A DNA stretch of 43,546 nucleotides, from positions 1 to 43,546 of the forward strand of contig DAOUPT010000029.1 of the NCBI GenBank assembly GCA_030626025.1, read 5' to 3'. The DNA comes from Anderseniella sp. (GTDB lineage Bacteria > Pseudomonadota > Alphaproteobacteria > Rhizobiales > Aestuariivirgaceae). The number at the start of each line of letters is the position of its first letter. Within the stretch, counting starts at the first letter, position 1. The notes under the pieces were generated by a model. That model did no database searches, was not told the DNA's origin, and saw only the letters and a program-made list of their open reading frames with translations. Positions 34,888 through 43,546 of this stretch are shown here, in pieces. The position numbers and the translations under genes were made by a program.

Positions 34888-36270
34888 TCATTTTCGGGCG
34901 GCAAAGTTCACAATATCTTTAGCGCGCTGCCAGGCCGGTGTGCCACGCTTCAACCGCTTTTTGGCATTTTTGGCTTTTTGTCCGGCCAATTGCTTGTCGC
35001 CGCGAAGAAGCGCAGATTCAGCTGTTTCCAGTTCTGCCCGGGCAATATTGCCACGGATGCCATAGGCGCGAGCCATCAGAAAATGCAAATCAGGCGAATC
35101 GTTTTCGCGCCGCTTTGCCTTGTTTAAAACAGCCAGCGCGGTTTTGGCATTGGCTTTGCCACCGGCACCAAGATAGGCGCGGGCCAGCAACATGCCAATC
35201 AGGCCATTGTTTGAGGTTTTTTTAACCGCAATTTTAAGCGGCTTAATAGCCTCGCGCGGGCGACCGGACTCCAGCAACGCCTGTCCTTTCAATTCCCAAA
35301 AATACGGGTTTTGCGGAATGTTTTTGATCAGGCTGTCTATAAGCGGCAGGGCATTTTTGATATCACCAGTCCGAAAGCTGACAATCGCTCGAGCATAGCG
35401 CGATGGCATGGAATTATTGCTTTTGGGATATTTTCTGAAAACCACCCGCGGCGAAGACAAGAAACCGGCAAGCTTGGCCTGCATCAAATGGTGGCGAAGC
35501 AGCAGAACACCAGGGTCTTTTTTCTTGAAATGCTTGCTCTTTTTGACAAGGCGCTCGAGATTGCGAATACGCTCAAACGGCATCGGGTGGCTTTGCGTAT
35601 AGGGATTGGTCCGGCGCAGAGAGCCAAGCGACTGGCTGGCCAGCTTGTGAAACAGATCAAGCATACCAACGCCTGACTGGCCGGTTTTGGATAAATAGCG
35701 GATCGCGGCTTGGTCAGCGGCAGATTCCTGAGCCCGGACATATGAAAGAACGTGGCGCCGAGCCAGGCTTTGACCACCCGCTATTGTTGCCTGTCCAACT
35801 TGCCCGGCGCCTCTGGTATTGGTTGCCGCGCCGCCCACTGCGACGGCAGCGCCAAGCAACATCGAGATAATTGCCAGATTGGAAGCTTTTTCTAATTGCG
35901 TGCCCAGTCGGGCCAAATGCGCCCCGGAAATGTGTCCGGTTTCATGGGCCAGCACGCCGATAACTTCATTTGGTGTTGCCGCTTGTTGCAGCAGTCCCGT
36001 ATGAATGAAAATCCGCTGTCCACCGGCAACAAATGCGTTGATACTTGACTGGTTGATCAGATAGACTTTCACAGACCGTGGGTTCAGCCCGGCCGCCCGA
36101 AAAATTGGCTTGGTATAAATCCGCATTAAACCTTCAATTTCGGCATCGCGGATAAGCGGCAGCCCCTTTGCATAGCTTTGTGGGATGGCCAATGAACTTG
36201 CCAGCAGGCAGATAGCACAAATCAGCGATATCAGGCGCTTAAAAATCTGTCGGACTTCAAGAAGTTTCAT
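34888..36270 (-). CDS. M48-family metalloprotease with TPR repeats, BepA-like
   Basis: A 460-residue periplasmic Zn protease from ATG 36270; a TTG at 36300 would add ten residues. A signal peptide (CAICLLASSLAIPQSYA) is followed by the M48 domain with VLAHETGHISGAHLARLG (HExxH) and, further on, the third ligand Glu in ESAADQAAIRYL. The C-terminal third has TPR-like helical repeats (ELKGQALLESGRPREAIKPL, LARAYLGAGGKANAKTALAV, and one more). This build is that of BepA/YfgC, which guards outer-membrane protein assembly. It lies 64 bases before the DsbA-like gene on the same strand, a fitting envelope-quality pair. Confidence 0.9.
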   Translation of the reverse strand: MKLLEVRQIFKRLISLICAICLLASSLAIPQSYAKGLPLIRDAEIEGLMRIYTKPIFRAAGLNPRSVKVYLINQSSINAFVAGGQRIFIHTGLLQQAATPNEVIGVLAHETGHISGAHLARLGTQLEKASNLAIISMLLGAAVAVGGAATNTRGAGQVGQATIAGGQSLARRHVLSYVRAQESAADQAAIRYLSKTGQSGVGMLDLFHKLASQSLGSLRRTNPYTQSHPMPFERIRNLERLVKKSKHFKKKDPGVLLLRHHLMQAKLAGFLSSPRVVFRKYPKSNNSMPSRYARAIVSFRTGDIKNALPLIDSLIKNIPQNPYFWELKGQALLESGRPREAIKPLKIAVKKTSNNGLIGMLLARAYLGAGGKANAKTALAVLNKAKRRENDSPDLHFLMARAYGIRGNIARAELETAESALLRGDKQLAGQKAKNAKKRLKRGTPAWQRAKDIVNFAARK

Positions 36271-36398
36271 GGCTGCATACTTTACGGTTAAATGCGGCAA
36301 GACTTAGACTTTCATGTGATGCCTGACCGTGGTAACAGGGCGCAGGTGAAATTTCCAATCAATTTCAAATTTACTTCATTTTCGGGCAGGATAAAGCG

Positions 36399-37535
36399 TT
36401 GAAAACATCAAAGCGGGCAGAGGCTGTTCAACCTTTTCTGGTCATGGATATGATGCGCGAGGCCTCCCGACTTGAGCGGTCCGGCATCGACATTGTTCAT
36501 ATGGAAGTCGGCCAGCCATCAGGTGGCCCGGCCCGTAAGGTTATTGAGGCAGCACAGGCGGCTTTGAAAACTGAACGGTTGGGTTATGTCGATGCATTGG
36601 GCATACCGCCTTTGCGAGAGCGTATTGCCCGGCACTACAAGGAAACCTATGATGTGGAGGTGTCACCGGAACGGGTGATTGTCACAACCGGATCATCGGC
36701 AGCTTTTCTGCTGGCCTTTACCGCCTGTTTTGACCGCGGCCAAAAGGTCGGACTGGCAACGCCGGGCTATCCTGCTTATCGCAATATCCTAAAAGCCACT
36801 GACCTTGACGTGGTTGATATTCCCACCAGTGCTGAAAACCGTTGGGCACCCACTGTTGAGGACGTAAAGGGTAGGGGACTGGATGGTCTGCTGGTTGCCA
36901 GTCCGGCCAACCCGACCGGCACCATGTTGCCGCCAAAAGACCTGGCCGCATTGGTGACTGCCAGCAGGGACGCGGGCGTCCGGTTTATTTCCGATGAAAT
37001 CTATCATGAGCTAACCTGGGGCGTGCCGCAGGCGACCGCTCTGCAATTTGACCAGGACGCAATTATCATCAATTCGTTTTCGAAATACTATTGCATGACC
37101 GGCTGGCGGGTCGGTTGGATGGTGGTGCCGGAAAGTCTCATCCGCCCGCTCGAATGCCTGTCACAAAACCTCTACATTTCAACCCCGGCCATCTCGCAAT
37201 ATGCCGCGTTAGCCGCCTTTGGTGCCCGTGAGGAACTGGATCAGCGAAAAGCTGTCTACGCCACTAACCGCGAATACCTGATGACCGAATTACCGCGCAT
37301 TGGCATAGACAAATTCACCCCCGTTGACGGTGCCTTCTACATCTACGCTGATGTTTCAAAGTACACCAATGACAGCCTTGATTTCACCACCCGCATGCTC
37401 AAACAGGCCGGTGTGGCCACAACAACTGGCCTGGACTTTGACCCCTATGAAGGCCATCGCCACATAAGAATGTCCTTTGCCGGTTCTCTTGCCGAGATGA
37501 AAGAGGCCGTTAAGCGGCTGGGAGCGTGGCTGTAA
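36399..37535 (+). CDS. PLP-dependent aminotransferase, class I/II
   Basis: A 378-residue fold-type I aminotransferase. The start TTG 36399 is preferred (AGGATAAAG upstream; N-terminus AVQPFLVMDMMREA is typical), with ATG 36444 as alternative. Motifs: MEVGQPSGGPARKVIEAA, VTTGSSAAF, SPANPTGTMLPP, DEIYHELTW, and the PLP-lysine block NSFSKYYCMTGWRVGW. The C-terminal Arg for the substrate carboxylate is in GHRHIRMSFAGS. The substrate cannot be told; members are annotated as aspartate or aromatic aminotransferases. Convergent with prfB, 15 bases apart. Confidence 0.9.
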   Translation: MKTSKRAEAVQPFLVMDMMREASRLERSGIDIVHMEVGQPSGGPARKVIEAAQAALKTERLGYVDALGIPPLRERIARHYKETYDVEVSPERVIVTTGSSAAFLLAFTACFDRGQKVGLATPGYPAYRNILKATDLDVVDIPTSAENRWAPTVEDVKGRGLDGLLVASPANPTGTMLPPKDLAALVTASRDAGVRFISDEIYHELTWGVPQATALQFDQDAIIINSFSKYYCMTGWRVGWMVVPESLIRPLECLSQNLYISTPAISQYAALAAFGAREELDQRKAVYATNREYLMTELPRIGIDKFTPVDGAFYIYADVSKYTNDSLDFTTRMLKQAGVATTTGLDFDPYEGHRHIRMSFAGSLAEMKEAVKRLGAWL

Positions 37536-37550
37536 AACGCCAGTCAGCCC

Positions 37551-38679
37551 TTAATCTATATCACTCACCTCACCAGCCCCGCCCTCAATCTGGGCTGCTA
37601 ATGAAGCTTCGATGAACGGGTCAAGGTCACCATCAAGTACTGCTGCCGGGTTGCTGCTTTCGTGGCCGGTGCGCAAGTCTTTGACCATTTGATAGGGTTG
37701 CAACACGTAGGAGCGGATTTGATGACCCCAACCAATTTCAGTTTTGTTGGCTTCGGTCGCATCGGCCTCGGCCTGGCGTTCCTGCAGTTCTTTTTCATAC
37801 AACCGGGCCCGCAGCATATCCCACGCCGTGGCGCGGTTTTTGTGTTGTGAGCGTTGTGATTGGCATTGCACCACAATGCCGGTCGGCTTGTGGGTTATGC
37901 GCACCGCACTGTCTGTGGTGTTTACGTGCTGACCACCGGCACCAGAAGCCCGGTAAGTATCAATCCGGCAGTCGCTTTCGTTAATATCAATATCGATGTT
38001 TTCATCAATAACCGGATAGACCCAGGCCGATGAAAAAGACGTATGACGGCGGGCGTTTGAATCATAGGGCGAAATCCGCACCAACCGGTGTACGCCTGCT
38101 TCGGTTTTGAGCCAGCCATAAGCATTATGGCCGGAAATTTTGAGGGTGCAGGACTTGATGCCAGCTTCTTCACCGGCTTGTTCTTCCATCACTTCGACCT
38201 TGAACCCACGCTTGTCAGCCCAGCGCATATACATCCGGGTCAACATCTGGGCCCAGTCCTGACTCTCGGTACCACCGGCACCGGAGTGGATTTCAATAAA
38301 GGTATCATTGCTGTCAGCCTCACCCGACAACAACGTCTCAAGGGCGCGCGCCTCAACATCGGGTTGCAAGGCCAAAATGGCGGCTTCTGCTTCGGCGATG
38401 ATTTCCTCATCATCTTCAAGCTCGCCCATTTCGATCAGCTCGGCATTATCCGATATGGTTTGCTCAATATGCAACACCGCCTTGATGCGTTCATCAAGAT
38501 CACCGCGCTCACGCATAACCCGTTGGGCTTCTTCGGTATTGTTCCAGAGACCAGGATCTTCGGACCGGGCATTCAGCTCTTCGAGTTTTCGTAGGGACGC
38601 ATCCCAGTCAAAGATGCCTCCTCAGCAGGCCAACCGACTGCTTCATTTCGTCAATGACGTTTTTAATTTCTGCGCGCAT
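37551..38679 (-). CDS. prfB: Peptide chain release factor 2, with programmed +1 frameshift
   Basis: RF2 recognises UGA and UAA and triggers release of the finished peptide. Translation starts at ATG 38679 and reaches an in-frame TGA after 23 codons ([23 protein letters not shown]); a +1 shift at CTT TGA C continues as [13 protein letters not shown] to the stop at 37551, for 375 residues in total. The release motif GGQ is in [21 protein letters not shown]. The codon-recognition tripeptide reads SPY ([21 protein letters not shown]) in place of the E. coli SPF, a variant I believe is common in this lineage. It lies downstream of mrcA on the same strand, with a terminator in between. Confidence 0.96.
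38608..38622 (-). promoter_or_regulatory. RF2 autoregulatory frameshift site
   Basis: Minus strand AGG AGG CAT CTT TGA C. It has the internal Shine-Dalgarno sequence AGGAGG, three bases of spacing, the slippery CTT and the poor-context TGA followed by C. It is the same layout as E. coli prfB (AGG GGG TAT CTT TGA C). When RF2 is scarce, ribosomes pause at the TGA and shift forward. Confidence 0.95.
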
Positions 38680-38787
38680 GGCAATTCGAATCCTTCAAAG
38701 AATAAATTTGTTACATGCTTAAAGCATATTATGATTAGACGAAAGCGCTCTATATCAGTAATGCTGTTGCAATAATTGAAAATTATC

Positions 38788-38808
38788 AAAAACAGGGCAC
38801 AAGTGCCC
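38788..38808 (-). terminator. Terminator between mrcA and prfB
   Basis: On the minus strand GGGCAC-TT-GTGCCC (38808-38795) is followed by TGTTTTTG. Two more inverted repeats lie just before it in the direction of transcription: GGCGC/GCGCC around 38810-38823, and CTCACG/CGTGAG (38827-38832 and 38859-38864) around GAGCGTAGCGAG. This is a cluster of stems after mrcA. Confidence 0.65.
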
Positions 38809-38891
38809 CGGCGCTAATGCGCCGCGCTCACGCAGGCCCGAGCGTAGCGAGGATACGCCGTGAGTGAAACAAATCTAGGATGCGCCGCATT

Positions 38892-41345
38892 CTAGTAAAG
38901 CCCGCCAGTGCCTGTCGTCAAGCCACCTTCAATCACTGCCGCTTCACCGCTTTGTGGAATGGCATCACCAGAGATCAGGATGGTTTTTTCCGGTGGTTCT
39001 TCGCCCGGCTTGAAAGCCTCCAGAATAACGTTCTTGTCGCCATAGGCAGCCCGTGTTCCCGATTTGGAATTAATTGGAATCAGCTGGATTCCGGCCGGAA
39101 CCCGGAACGGTGTCGCCGGTTTTCCTTTAAGGGCTAATTGCATGAAATGGCGCACAATAGGTGCTGCCAGATGACCACCGGTTGCCCCTTTGCCCATTGG
39201 CCGGGGCCGGTCGTAGCCAACATAAACCCCGACCACCAGATCAGGTGTGTAGCCGATGAACCATGCATCGCGGGAATCATTGGTGGTGCCAGTTTTACCC
39301 GCAACCGGTTTGCCGAGTTTTTTCAGCTCTTTTGCTGTGCCGCGCTGCACCACACCTTCCATCATCGAGGTGATCTGATAGGCGGTGAACTCGTTGATGA
39401 TCTGCTCGCGGTTATCAAGAAACTCCGGTTCAGCCTGATTTTCCCATTTTTCAGCTTTACAGCCAAGACACTCGCGCTTGTCGTGCCTGAAAACAGTGCG
39501 GCCATAACGGTCTTGTATCCGGTCAATCAGCGTTGCGTGTATTTTCTTACCGCCGTTGGCAAACATTGAAAAGGCCGTCACCATGCGCATCAAGGTTGTC
39601 TCACCTGCACCCAGTGACATGGCCAGAACCCGTGGCATTTTGGTGTAAATCCCAACCCGCTCGGTCATTTCTTTAAACTTGCCGATACCCATGTCATCAG
39701 CCAGACGAACCGTCATCACATTTCGTGATTGCTCTATACCGGTGCGCAGCGTTGAGGCGCCATAATATTTGCCGGTGTAGTTTTTGGGTGTCCAGGTTTC
39801 GCCTCTTTGCAACTTGTAGCTGATTTTCTCATCAATAATCACCGAAGCAGGACTATAGCCATTGTCCAATGCTGTGGCATAAACAAAAGGTTTGATTGAA
39901 GAACCTGGTTGGCGCCAGGCTTGTACCGCCCGGTTAAACTGGCTTTTGCCATAGCTGAAACCACCAACCAACGCCAAAACCCGCCCGGTGTGAGGGTTCA
40001 TGGCCACCAGCGCGCCTTCAACTTCAGGCATCTGCACCAGATGCCATTCACCGGCGGTGCGCGATGGTGCGACATAGATGACATTGCCGGTTTTCAGGAC
40101 GTCATGAGGGCTTTTAACCGCCGGACCTAGCCGGTTTTTAGGTTTTGCTCGCCGCGCCCATTGCATCAGTTTGAGCGGTACATTTGCAGCTTCACGCTTT
40201 GCTTCAATCTTGCCATTAGCCTGTTTTTTAGGACGCAGACCGACAGTTGCAGCAGAATCGGTAACTTCCAGCACCACACCAAGTCGCCACGGTGTGACGT
40301 CAGAGGGCACTTTGGTTTTATTAAGAACAGCGCCCCAATCCCCGGATATTTCGATGTTTTTCGCTGCGCCGCGCCAACCATGTTCACGGTCAAACTTGAT
40401 CAGGCCTGAAGTCAGCGCCTGCCGGGCAAAAATCTGGTTCTTGGGATCAAGCGTGGTGCGGATTGACAAACCGCCGGAATAAAGCTTGTCCTTGCCATAA
40501 ATTTTAACCGCTTCACGCCGTACTTCCTCGGCAAAAGTTTCAGCCGCAAAAAGTTGGGCACCAAAGGGGCGCACTGTCACTTCCAGCGGTTTTTTTATCG
40601 CTTCGTCGTGCTCTGCCTGGGTGATATAACCATTTGTCAGCATTCGCCCGATTACCCAATTGCGGCGGGTGATAGCTTTTTTGGTGTACTTGTAAGGGTG
40701 GTAATTGCTCGGCCCTTTGGGCAGGGCAGCCAGATAGGCCACTTGGGCGATATCAAGCTGGGTCAATGATTTACCAAAATAAGATAATGATGCCCCGGCA
40801 ATGCCATAGGAGCCAAGCCCCAGATAAATCTCATTGAGGTAGAGTTCCAGAATTTTTCCCTTGGAAAAGGTTGCTTCAAGCCGCTGGGCCAAAAGAGCCT
40901 CTTTCAATTTACGTTCAAGCGTTGGCGCATTGGTCAACAGAAAGTTTTTTGCAACCTGTTGGGTGATGGTTGAAGCCCCGCCAGCATTACGCTTGATCCC
41001 CTTGATCTTGTATTCAACCCGTTTAATGACCGCCCGGGCTACACCGGTCCAGTCAATGCCGCCATGCTTGTAGAAATTTTTGTCTTCGGCAGAAACAAAG
41101 GCCTGGATCAGTTTGTCCGGTACGGTGTTGATCGGCACAAATAATCGCCGCTCTTTGGCATATTCCGCCAGCAACGAACCGTCACCGGCATGAATGCGGG
41201 TCAAAACCGGTGGTTCATATTTTGCCAGTTGATCATATTCGGGTAGGGTTTTGGTGGTTTCGTTAATCACATAGCCCGCAGCAGCAGCCACCGCGACAAA
41301 TACGATGAACCCGGCTGTGAACAAAAAACCCAAAAATCTAAACAT
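38892..41345 (-). CDS. mrcA: Penicillin-binding protein 1A
   Basis: An 817-residue bifunctional peptidoglycan synthase anchored by an N-terminal membrane helix (residues about 5-27). The GT51 transglycosylase domain (about 60-235) has FVSAEDKNFYKHGGIDWTGV, GGASTITQQVAKNFLL and LEATFSKGKILELYLNEIYLG. The transpeptidase domain (about 430-720) has SxxK in QPGSSIKPFVYATALDNG, SxN in EQSRNVMTVRLAD, and KTG in VAGKTGTTNDSRDAWFIGYT. The middle has an OB-like insert. The order amidase, cyclase, mrcA, prfB on the minus strand suggests that the cyclase is an addition to the usual amidase-mrcA-prfB run. Confidence 0.96.
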   Translation of the reverse strand: MFRFLGFLFTAGFIVFVAVAAAAGYVINETTKTLPEYDQLAKYEPPVLTRIHAGDGSLLAEYAKERRLFVPINTVPDKLIQAFVSAEDKNFYKHGGIDWTGVARAVIKRVEYKIKGIKRNAGGASTITQQVAKNFLLTNAPTLERKLKEALLAQRLEATFSKGKILELYLNEIYLGLGSYGIAGASLSYFGKSLTQLDIAQVAYLAALPKGPSNYHPYKYTKKAITRRNWVIGRMLTNGYITQAEHDEAIKKPLEVTVRPFGAQLFAAETFAEEVRREAVKIYGKDKLYSGGLSIRTTLDPKNQIFARQALTSGLIKFDREHGWRGAAKNIEISGDWGAVLNKTKVPSDVTPWRLGVVLEVTDSAATVGLRPKKQANGKIEAKREAANVPLKLMQWARRAKPKNRLGPAVKSPHDVLKTGNVIYVAPSRTAGEWHLVQMPEVEGALVAMNPHTGRVLALVGGFSYGKSQFNRAVQAWRQPGSSIKPFVYATALDNGYSPASVIIDEKISYKLQRGETWTPKNYTGKYYGASTLRTGIEQSRNVMTVRLADDMGIGKFKEMTERVGIYTKMPRVLAMSLGAGETTLMRMVTAFSMFANGGKKIHATLIDRIQDRYGRTVFRHDKRECLGCKAEKWENQAEPEFLDNREQIINEFTAYQITSMMEGVVQRGTAKELKKLGKPVAGKTGTTNDSRDAWFIGYTPDLVVGVYVGYDRPRPMGKGATGGHLAAPIVRHFMQLALKGKPATPFRVPAGIQLIPINSKSGTRAAYGDKNVILEAFKPGEEPPEKTILISGDAIPQSGEAAVIEGGLTTGTGGLY

Positions 41346-41501
41346 AAATCCAGTTGCCGCCCGTTACCCGATGATCATAAAATATATAGAATCTGGCCGA
41401 ATCCGACCAATGCCAAACAAATTAACACAGTTTCAGCCCTCTTTAATAGCCAAGAATGTGGCATCGCGTGGGCAACAGCCGGGCAGAGGTGGCGCAGACG
41501 C

Positions 41502-43292
41502 TTATACCCGGCCCTTAAGCCGGAAAACATTGACTTTGTTGTAGCGCCCCTTAACCGAGAATTCCCCCGCCGGTTCGACGCGGAATTTGCCCTCAACAGC
41601 CTTTGCCACCTGTTCTGAAAGCAAAGTAATGACCTTGCTGCCATCATCAAGGTCACCAGCCAGCTTTTCAATCCGGCTGCAAGTGTTTACCGTGTCACCG
41701 ATGACGGTGTAGTTCATCCGGCCTTGCGCACCAATATTACCAACAATCAACGGGCCGCTATGCAGCGCGATTTTCATCCGCAAGCCGGTTTCCAGTTGCT
41801 CAAAATGCTCGGTAATACACATGGCCGTTTCGCAAGCCCGCAAAGCGTGGTCTTCTTGCGCTTCAGGCGCCCCCCAAAAGGCCATTACCGCATCGCCGAT
41901 ATATTTATCTAGCGTACCGTCTGTCTTTTCTATGCAGGTATTTACCACTTCAAAATGTTCATTCAGCAGATTAGCGATATCAACCGGTGCCAGGTTTTCA
42001 GACATCTTGGTAAAGCCGATCAGGTCGGTGAACATCACGGTCAGTTCTTCCTGACGCGATGCAACCGCTTCCCCGCTATGTTCTTTGATCAACCGACCCA
42101 CAAGCTTGCGCGGTACATAAGCCTCAAACCATTTCAACCCTTCCAGCATCTGATTAAATGCCTGCGACTGGTTGTTCAATTCGGTAATGCGTGACCTCGG
42201 CAAACGGGAGATCTTGCCCAGTTCAAGAGCACCAATATGAGTGGCCGCAGTGGAAATGGCCTTGATCGGCCTGGCCACCCTGCGGGCGAGAAATATAGCA
42301 GCGATTACAGAGGCAAGTAACAAACCCAACCCGGCAAGGAGTGAAAAGAACATCCTGCGCAACTGTGTATTGATCTGAAATCGTGGTGCATGGACACCAA
42401 TGTTCCATTTTTTCATGCCATAGCGTTGCATCGTACTCGACAGGGCAACATGTTGCGTGTCTCCAACCTCAATCAGCCGGGCTTCGATGTCGCCTGCGGA
42501 AAATACCCCGCGCCCGGATAAAGCTGATGCAAATTGCGCCAGCACCGGATCATTAATTTCGTTGGTTTTATGTAACGGGCTTTTTTCTGACAATCGCACC
42601 GTTGAAAGGCGTGGCAGGTTTCTGTGAGCCAGCACAAAATCATCGCCATAAAGAATATAACTGGTGAAAGAACTCTTTTTATCGATTTGTTGCAGAGTGT
42701 TCGACAAGTTGGCAATAGAAATGCCTGCTGAAACCGCACCCAAATACTGACCATCTCGATAGATCGGCGCACTGATAGAAATAAAAGAAATACCGTCAAC
42801 TCTCAAAGGTTCCTGCCATTGGGCGGTTTTTCCGAGTTTAAGATTGCTCAAATAATTTTTGAGTGGTGTGTTGCCTTTGTTATTCTCGGTTATAATGGTG
42901 AAGCGGTTGTTAGGCCCACGCCGGACATGAAGCCCGTGATTGTCCGGTTTCCAGATTACAACACCCGTCAGGTTTGGTGCCGCTGCAAGCGACGCCCGAA
43001 GTGTCGTGATCATTTCGCTTTTGTCTGACAGGTCAATGGTGCCACGTTGGGCTTGTCTGACAATGTGATTGACCACAAATTGGGCCGGGTCAAGGTGACT
43101 TTCAATCTGTTGCTCTATGGATGCAATGAGCTGTTGCGAAGATAATTCCAGCAGCTCGGACGTGTTTTTGAAATTGGCCGCCACCGAAAGCGCCAGCACA
43201 ATGCTTACCGAAAGCGCAACCAGCCCGCCAATTGCTGTAACAAGCAACACGGTGATAGAGATGTTTTTCCGACGCGGCTGGATAGAGCTCAT
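41502..43292 (-). CDS. Adenylate/guanylate cyclase with Cache and HAMP domains
   Basis: A 596-residue membrane sensor enzyme. Order: membrane helix (about 12-38), periplasmic dCache-like sensory domain (about 40-310, with GVVIWKPDNHGLHVRRG and SAPIYRDGQYLGAVSAGISI), second helix (about 317-337), HAMP (about 338-395) and class III nucleotidyl cyclase domain (about 415-596). The catalytic domain has VMFTDLIGFTKMSE (metal Asp), GTLDKYIGDAVMAFWGAPEA (substrate Lys and second metal Asp) and MNYTVIGDTVNTCSRIE (purine Asp or Thr, transition-state Asn/Arg), all intact. It probably makes cAMP in response to an external ligand. The mrcA start is 156 bases downstream of its stop. Confidence 0.92.
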   Translation of the reverse strand: MSSIQPRRKNISITVLLVTAIGGLVALSVSIVLALSVAANFKNTSELLELSSQQLIASIEQQIESHLDPAQFVVNHIVRQAQRGTIDLSDKSEMITTLRASLAAAPNLTGVVIWKPDNHGLHVRRGPNNRFTIITENNKGNTPLKNYLSNLKLGKTAQWQEPLRVDGISFISISAPIYRDGQYLGAVSAGISIANLSNTLQQIDKKSSFTSYILYGDDFVLAHRNLPRLSTVRLSEKSPLHKTNEINDPVLAQFASALSGRGVFSAGDIEARLIEVGDTQHVALSSTMQRYGMKKWNIGVHAPRFQINTQLRRMFFSLLAGLGLLLASVIAAIFLARRVARPIKAISTAATHIGALELGKISRLPRSRITELNNQSQAFNQMLEGLKWFEAYVPRKLVGRLIKEHSGEAVASRQEELTVMFTDLIGFTKMSENLAPVDIANLLNEHFEVVNTCIEKTDGTLDKYIGDAVMAFWGAPEAQEDHALRACETAMCITEHFEQLETGLRMKIALHSGPLIVGNIGAQGRMNYTVIGDTVNTCSRIEKLAGDLDDGSKVITLLSEQVAKAVEGKFRVEPAGEFSVKGRYNKVNVFRLKGRV

Positions 43293-43383
43293 ACCACCGC
43301 TGTAAACTTAATAATCAGCGTTGCAAAGCAATCTGTTTATAAATTACGCAACAATGTTGTTTCTACAACAACCGTCATACTGC

Positions 43384-43546
43384 CTATTGCAAAGCAACCC
43401 GGGCCCGGAAGTAACTGTCGATAGATTGCGCCAAAGCCTTTGCGACCTTCTTTTGCCATGCCTGATTGCCCAGCAGTTTTGCATCGTGCTTGTTGGAAAG
43501 GTATCCCAGTTCCAGCAGGACAGAGGGCACGTCGGGGGCTTTTAAA
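43384..43546 (-). CDS. amiC: N-acetylmuramoyl-L-alanine amidase, C-terminal fragment
   Basis: The C-terminal 53 residues of a minus-strand gene that enters from the right edge. The translation LKAPDVPSVLLELGYLSNKH and on to YFRARVALQ-stop (TAG at 43384-43386) is the end of the Amidase_3 domain; the Glu in LLELGYLSN is the catalytic zinc-site residue. The enzyme splits septal peptidoglycan by cutting the MurNAc-L-Ala bond. Upstream of mrcA it is the usual neighbour in Hyphomicrobiales. The gene symbol is by family; no N-terminus is visible. Confidence 0.85.
   Translation of the reverse strand, partial: LKAPDVPSVLLELGYLSNKHDAKLLGNQAWQKKVAKALAQSIDSYFRARVALQ

Overview
The window reads as chromosomal DNA of an alphaproteobacterium, most likely Hyphomicrobiales (Rhizobiales), with moderate to low G+C. 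The evidence is a set of lineage-typical genes and gene orders: aroQ-accB-accC-aat, NDUFA12 next to a DUF2155 gene, amidase/mrcA/prfB, a general amino-acid ABC system (aapJQMP), a class II ribonucleotide reductase (nrdJ), and a rhizobial-type intergenic palindromic repeat. I saw no tRNA, rRNA or CRISPR array.

Layout. 1-1308: start of an exported protein on the minus strand, then about 1.2 kb of decayed DNA with the 3' end of an IS481-like transposase. 1309-8028: LysR regulator and an aap amino-acid uptake operon. The binding-protein gene aapJ carries a single in-frame stop, and the downstream asparaginase gene is broken by an internal deletion and frameshift, so the operon looks partly decayed. 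8307-12870: ECF sigma and anti-sigma pair, then an enlarged YeiH/PSE-type exporter, a 53-residue membrane protein, a universal stress protein and a membrane-anchored SRPBCC-like protein. 12957-19507: a copper-type module. A Tat-exported multicopper oxidase and a TVP38 membrane protein run leftward from a CueR-type promoter. Rightward run a DsbA/ScsC-like thiol oxidoreductase, a small Cys-rich exported protein, a CueR-like MerR regulator and four c-type cytochromes (five haem sites), one with a Met/Gly-rich loop.

19703-25811: an orphan aldehyde ferredoxin oxidoreductase, a relic of an ABC ATPase, and nrdJ behind a pair of NrdR boxes and a leader of about 320 nt. 26193-28349: NDUFA12, mlaD, methyltransferase and DUF2155 genes. 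28459-30930: accessory genes (DAO-type flavoprotein, LysE exporter, DoxX-like membrane protein). 31054-36270, leftward: aroQ, accB, accC, aat, a second DsbA-like protein and an M48 protease. 36399-43546: an aminotransferase, then leftward amidase (partial), a Cache-HAMP adenylate/guanylate cyclase, mrcA and prfB, the last with a canonical programmed +1 frameshift.

The most noteworthy unit is the 13.6-19.5 kb module. It joins copper sensing, cuprous oxidation, thiol chemistry and a chain of c-type cytochromes, and suggests a periplasmic electron path tied to copper handling. All functions are inferred from reading the sequence; no database search was run.
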